Assembly (NCBI GenBank): GCA_001683735.1
Contig: LUGG01000004.1
Span: 2,170,001 to 2,234,000 of the forward strand
DNA from: Grifola frondosa
Taxonomy: Eukaryota; Basidiomycota; Agaricomycetes; Polyporales; Grifolaceae
Reading direction: 5' to 3'
DNA: 64,000 nucleotides
A program made the position numbers and the translations under genes. How positions within the stretch are numbered: position 1 is the stretch's first letter; each line of letters begins with the position of its first letter. Below the pieces are notes generated by a model. The model was not told the origin of the DNA and made no database searches. It was given only the letters and a program-made list of their open reading frames with translations. This document shows, piece after piece, positions 59,939 through 64,000 of this stretch.

Positions 59939-61189
59939 ATGTACGATCCCACAGTCTCCTTTTGGTGTAGCGACGACAATCTACCAAAGCGGGAATTAAA
60001 GATGGCATTGACGAGGAAGTACAAATCTGTTTTATTTGACCAACATTTTTATCGCATAGTTTCCCTACATCCGCGAACAAAGAACGACACCACAGAATGT
60101 CAAGCCCCGGTTGATACCGCAGCAGGATTCCGTTTTTTGAACTACTACATATCTGCCCTCCAGGATGCTATCAAACGCGACGTACTTTGTGCGATGGCAA
60201 AGGACGAGGAGGAAATCACTGTACTGACCATCATGGACGGTCTAAAGCGCAATCTCCTCAATCTCCACCGCGTGCGGGAGGCCTTTGTTGACGCAATGAA
60301 GTCCGATCCTCGTCAACCTGCCACTGCCCTCTCCAATTGGCTGCTGGAGGTTTATTATATCAATGAATCTGTCCCGCATATCGTCAAGAAGAACCTAAGC
60401 CTCATACATGGCAATGCATTCGAATTGGGTGCGCCACCAGTTACTATTCACTTCATTATACATATTCACCAGATGAAGACTGGGCATCATGGGTGCTCGA
60501 TGACGAGACGAAGAAAGCATCACGACTCGCCGTATTCGGTCCAGTGGGTGAAGATCGGTCATTGCCAAAGCACGAGGGATATGATAGCCCCATGTCCAGG
60601 CAATATGCTGACACCTTGAGGGCATTCGTCGAGGAGGTTGTTACTGGAAAAGAGGTGTACTCGGAGGCAGCGATTCCAGATGAAGTGGTACGAGTGCATC
60701 CACGATTTCATCTCCTCGTAAACTGATATGGAATTCGTAGAACGATGTCCCAAAGGATGCACCAACGATGGTATGTCACATTTGTAAACATAGCAACACC
60801 TCTAACTATGGCTAGAGCATTGCAAAGCGTACGTTGAGAACGCGGGACAGAGCGAGAGGCACACGCACGACGAATGTGGTATGTATTCCTTACATTGTAT
60901 ATGTAATAAATTGAAACAGGTATCATAGAAATCAACGCAGCTTGTGGCGGATGTCGGGAATGATGAAGGGGCATCTGAGACAGATGAAGAATTGCGCCAA
61001 AAAGCGAAACGACAGCGTACAGGAAAGGGAAAGGCACAACCAGCCATCGATCCAACTGCAAAGGTATGTCTCATTTCTGTCAGATGCGACCGTATTCTGA
61101 TAATGAACGTGCAGCTTTCTGACAATCACCTTGACTCTGATCAAGAGGAACAGGATGCTGCAATTTCCGTACGCCCCACGGATGTGTAG
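59939..61189 (+). CDS. Unidentified protein, probably multi-exon and partly out of frame
   Basis: From ATG 59939 the frame reads MYDPTVSFWCSDDNLPKREL then RKYKSVLFDQHFYRIVSLHP, ITVLTIMDGLKRNLLNLHRV and TALSNWLLEVYYINESVPHI. Near 60436 a one-base change is needed to continue SYYSLHYTYSPDEDWASW, DRSLPKHEGYDSPMSRQY and PDEVVRVHPRFHLL (to 60726). Later short exons add ERCPKGCTNDG, YVENAGQSERHTHDECG and an acidic/basic tail DEELRQKAKRQRTGKGK ... AAISVRPTDV ending at 61189. Introns at about 60772-60816, 60879-60919 and 61063-61112 have GTATGT donors. No known domain. It lies among repeats and the Ulp1-like gene and may belong to the same element. Confidence 0.45.
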
Positions 61190-61635
61190 CCGGTATGTGG
61201 AGGTACGCAGTTGATGGTGTTATTCGTATGTATTCCATGACTTGATGTTGTGTGCATCATTTCTAACTGCATCGCTGGTAAATTCAAAGATGATTCCAGT
61301 GACTTTGGAAAATTATCGACAGTTGAAATCAGCGATTGTATTTATTTCTGTATGAATAAATGGTTTGGAACAATACGCATGAACCACACTTGGTGGAACT
61401 TATGTACGGCAGTGCTGTGTATGTTTATGGTGCTGGGGAGAGATTCGAGCTAGCACCATGTTCAAAATGTATCGCGATGATATATGTCGATTTCATATAT
61501 CACGATCCATACTGACATTCATATTACGTCGAAACGCAACCGGTGGTGACTATTTCACACTCACTATACTGCGACAAAAAGATATGTCCAACGAATTTAT
61601 GTCAGACATCTGAGCCGGTGAAGTGTTCTACAGAC
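61190..61635. other. Convergent 3' interval
   Basis: No gene. It lies between the stop of the + strand gene and the stop of the BAH-PHD gene. Confidence 0.4.
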
Positions 61636-62981
61636 TTAGATAATACTGTTGCATATAGGGCACACGCAATACGAGGGGATGTCCAGCGAGATGAACTCGG
61701 CACATTTCTCTGCTGCATCCTCGTCCGTAACCTGCTCCATTGCCTCCTCGATGATCATCTCAGGCTGTTCTGGGACGCCAGCATCTGCATGATACTCCCG
61801 TATGCTCTGCACAACAATTTCGAAGCTCAGTGGATACCCAGCGCCGTCTAATCCACGCTGAATCGGCCATGAGAGCACACGTCCCCATATTGCACTGTAA
61901 TCATCCTCAGAGCTATGGTGCGCCGCCCAGAGAAAATACGTCTGCTTGGTATCATCAGGTATCTCTCCAAGTAATGAAGCGATACACCCCAAGTGGAACC
62001 ACTTTGTGCACTGGGGGCACCAACGGAGGACATCCTGGTCAGGAGAATATTTCCCACCTTCCCCGCAGGCGCTGACACAGATATCCACATGTTTCTATAA
62101 TGCATAATTAGTGCTAGTCAGTCGTTGGGATGATCTCAACATACGTAGATCGACATCTCCGATTGCATTCCTAGTACTCGGAGTCCTCTCCAGTATACAT
62201 CATCAGGACTCATGGGACGCAAGTCGACACGGTCCATGTGGAATTTGACGATGTCCGACGTACCTGACAGTATATTGTGTGTTATGAACATTCAATGTTA
62301 TCTGCATGTGGAAGTGACTTACATTCAATACAAGTGCTGACGTGATAATCCGTGTGATCGGTCAGTACCAGTTCCCGACGTCCTAACATCGTAATGCCAC
62401 TGGAGGACAGGGCCGGATTGCTGAGTGTTTTTCACAAGGTACCGAACATTACCCACAGATTATCAAGCAGTTTCCTCTGTTTCTTGGATAGCGTCGACTG
62501 ACAGAAGTCCGAGTATCGATAGAACCATCGCGCCTTAATATAGGCCTGAAGTACGATCATGAATTGGCAAAATCGCAACTAGTGACAGATCAAACCCACC
62601 TTCCCATTGTCCGATGTGCGAATTTCATCGGCGATGACGTGCCAGTAGTGGTCCCCATCGATTGTGGCAGTCCTCCAATCCTGCGATGATTTATTGGACA
62701 TGCTAATTGTCGGGCGTAACATTAAGCTGATTTAGTGATTAATTCATCTGTCATCGCGAATACATTGTATGTCCACATACCACGATCCAATCGTGATAGT
62801 TGTATCCTCCTCATTCTCATCATCAGATGGTACTATGAAGTGTGACATGATTGCTATCTATACAGGATACCAGAGTATAGCACAACGTACTTGTCAAAGT
62901 CCTCACGGACGATAACTTCTTGAAAGCGGTGGCGGTTGTCATTCTGCTGATAGTTTGAGGGGTTGAGGATGCCGATCTCAT
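61636..62981 (-). CDS. BAH-PHD chromatin protein
   Basis: Seven exons with 50-59-nt introns join without error: 62981-62891, 62832-62781, 62726-62600, 62545-62457, 62399-62323, 62263-62145 and 62094-61636, giving 337 aa. A BAH-like domain covers about residues 60-180 (DGDHYWHVIADEIRTSDNG, AYIKARWFYRYSDFC, GRRELVLTDHTDYHVSTCIE, DIVKFHMDRVDLRP). It is followed by a PHD/zinc finger with paired Cys and His: VDICVSACG ... LRWCPQCTKWFHLGC (about 190-225). BAH-PHD proteins read nucleosome and histone-tail states. The C-terminal region has a second Cys pair (YCVCPICNSII at the very end). Mushroom genomes often hold many copies of such genes. This one is intact inside a repeat-rich block. Confidence 0.8.
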
Positions 62982-63542
62982 ACAATAGTTCTCATTATAT
63001 AATGGACCGGGCCGATGTCCATATTGTTTTCAATGCAGACAATTCAAAAGCTTTCTTTTTGTTTTTATCGTTATGTGTCATCGTTCTATATGACGTGATG
63101 GTGAGTAAAATGTGTCGGCTACATCTACTGCACATAATGTATTGTGGCCTAGATACACTCATTGAATGTATCATTGTCGTCGTGGATCAATTATTGTTAT
63201 TGTTCATGTGTTGTCACAGAATCATTGACGATTGACAACAATTAAAATGCGCTGGACGGAATTAAAATCATTACCAGATGTTTGCGGACACTCATGGCAA
63301 GGTTGTGAAAACCGTGGCTAGCAATTCTATCAGTGGCTACCTCAGTATTCTTTCATGGTGATTCGCAATATCATAGCACGTAATGGAGTATAACCAGTAT
63401 CAACCGATCTCCATTTGATTATGTTCTCAATACCGACTGCATCCAGGAGGTTTCATATATTAGACCGACGATGTTTGGAATAATTGTGAACTTAGGTAGT
63501 ATCATCCAACATGAATATGACCTGAACAGGAATTTAATCTCG
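62982..63542. other. AT-rich interval, no gene
   Basis: Upstream of the BAH-PHD gene and downstream of the partial gene at the window edge. The open frame at 62963-63235 (+) has no recognisable domain. Confidence 0.35.
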
Positions 63543-63962
63543 CTAACGTATCTTGCGTCGATCCAGGAATTGAACTAAAGTATCCGCCAATTCATCCATG
63601 ATATACAGAGCCTCTGCAACGCCATATCCACTGAAAAATGACGCAATCGGGCCACGGTCAATTTCGTTTACAAAATAGTCCAACCCACCAATCCCGTTGT
63701 GTATTACGGAGACGTCGATGCGTGCGAAAAGGTCCAGTGATGAATGATGGCCTGGCCCAGCGGTGACCATTTCCTTTGCGACCAAGGCCTTGAGAGTGAC
63801 CTCTATGAAGTCATAGAGTCCTCGCTTGGCTACTTGGCGCATGCGCATGGTGCCACCACCTCCATGTCGATCCAACAGAATGTCCGGATCTTCGTTGCGT
63901 TGAAGTGCATCACTGCAGTAGGATATTAATGGCAGAATATATGGCCAACGTCGATTCACCCA
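63543..63962 (-). CDS. Last exon of a gene running off the window (ATP-grasp-like?)
   Basis: An exon beginning after a TTTAG acceptor at about 63963 reads RRWPYILPLISYCSDALQRN, then ALVAKEMVTAGPGHHSSLDL, FARIDVSVIHNGIGGLDYF and VNEIDRGPIASFFSG, to a stop at 63543. The pattern R-x-D ... (Y/F)xxNEI resembles the metal- and ATP-binding end of ATP-grasp ligases, but the evidence is limited to this exon. The 5' exons lie beyond 64000, so the family is uncertain. Confidence 0.5.
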   Translation of the reverse strand, partial: WVNRRWPYILPLISYCSDALQRNEDPDILLDRHGGGGTMRMRQVAKRGLYDFIEVTLKALVAKEMVTAGPGHHSSLDLFARIDVSVIHNGIGGLDYFVNEIDRGPIASFFSGYGVAEALYIMDELADTLVQFLDRRKIR

Positions 63963-64000
63963 CTAAATCTCCTTCAAGGAATAGATGTCGCTGATATGTC

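Overview
The window reads as nuclear DNA of a mushroom-forming basidiomycete (Agaricomycetes). The evidence is dense 48-60 nt introns with GTNNGT donors, and protein families typical of that class: a NACHT-WD40 STAND NTPase, small three-exon BTB proteins, an F-box family, Ser/Thr-rich single-pass membrane proteins, a KDM3-type JmjC demethylase and a BAH-PHD protein. No species can be named from the sequence alone.

Layout. 1-28 kb is a rapidly evolving gene block. It holds one intact 1,481-aa NACHT-WD40 gene (1988-6795, +), four BTB loci that are broken or decayed (9.2, 10.4-11.3, 21.3 and 22.6 kb), a KDM3-like histone demethylase (15.6-18.3 kb, -), one intact F-box gene with a dead tandem copy (23.8-28.0 kb), and at least three diverged copies of a dispersed repeat, one inverted. 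28.9-44.7 kb is mostly conserved housekeeping or regulatory sequence: a membrane glycoprotein (-), a C2H2 zinc-finger transcription factor with polyglutamine tracts (-), DBR1 lariat debranching enzyme (-) divergent from RPF2 ribosome assembly factor (+), a small acidic protein (-) and a second Ser/Thr-rich membrane protein (+). About 36.1-38.8 kb has coding-like pieces I cannot identify.

44.7-64 kb changes character. It is AT-richer and packed with repeats: a microsatellite, a 57-bp perfect inverted repeat, a 222-bp duplication, five identical 80-bp units followed by (TTAGG)4, a diverged array of roughly 150-bp units, and a 121-bp satellite with dimeric higher-order structure. Lying among these are a 1,363-codon gene with a Ulp1/C48-like domain whose catalytic Asp position is Gly, an unidentified + strand gene, an intact seven-exon BAH-PHD gene, and the last exon of a gene that runs off the window. 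This block may be a large mobile element or a subtelomere-like accessory region.

A cross-cutting observation: many conserved genes (KDM3-like, C2H2 factor, DBR1, RPF2, both membrane proteins) and two BTB genes change frame at sites explained by loss of one base from a short homopolymer. Since DBR1 and RPF2 should be functional, I read most of these as consensus errors in the assembly, not pseudogenes. The NACHT-WD40, F-box and BAH-PHD genes and the large 52-57 kb ORF read through cleanly.
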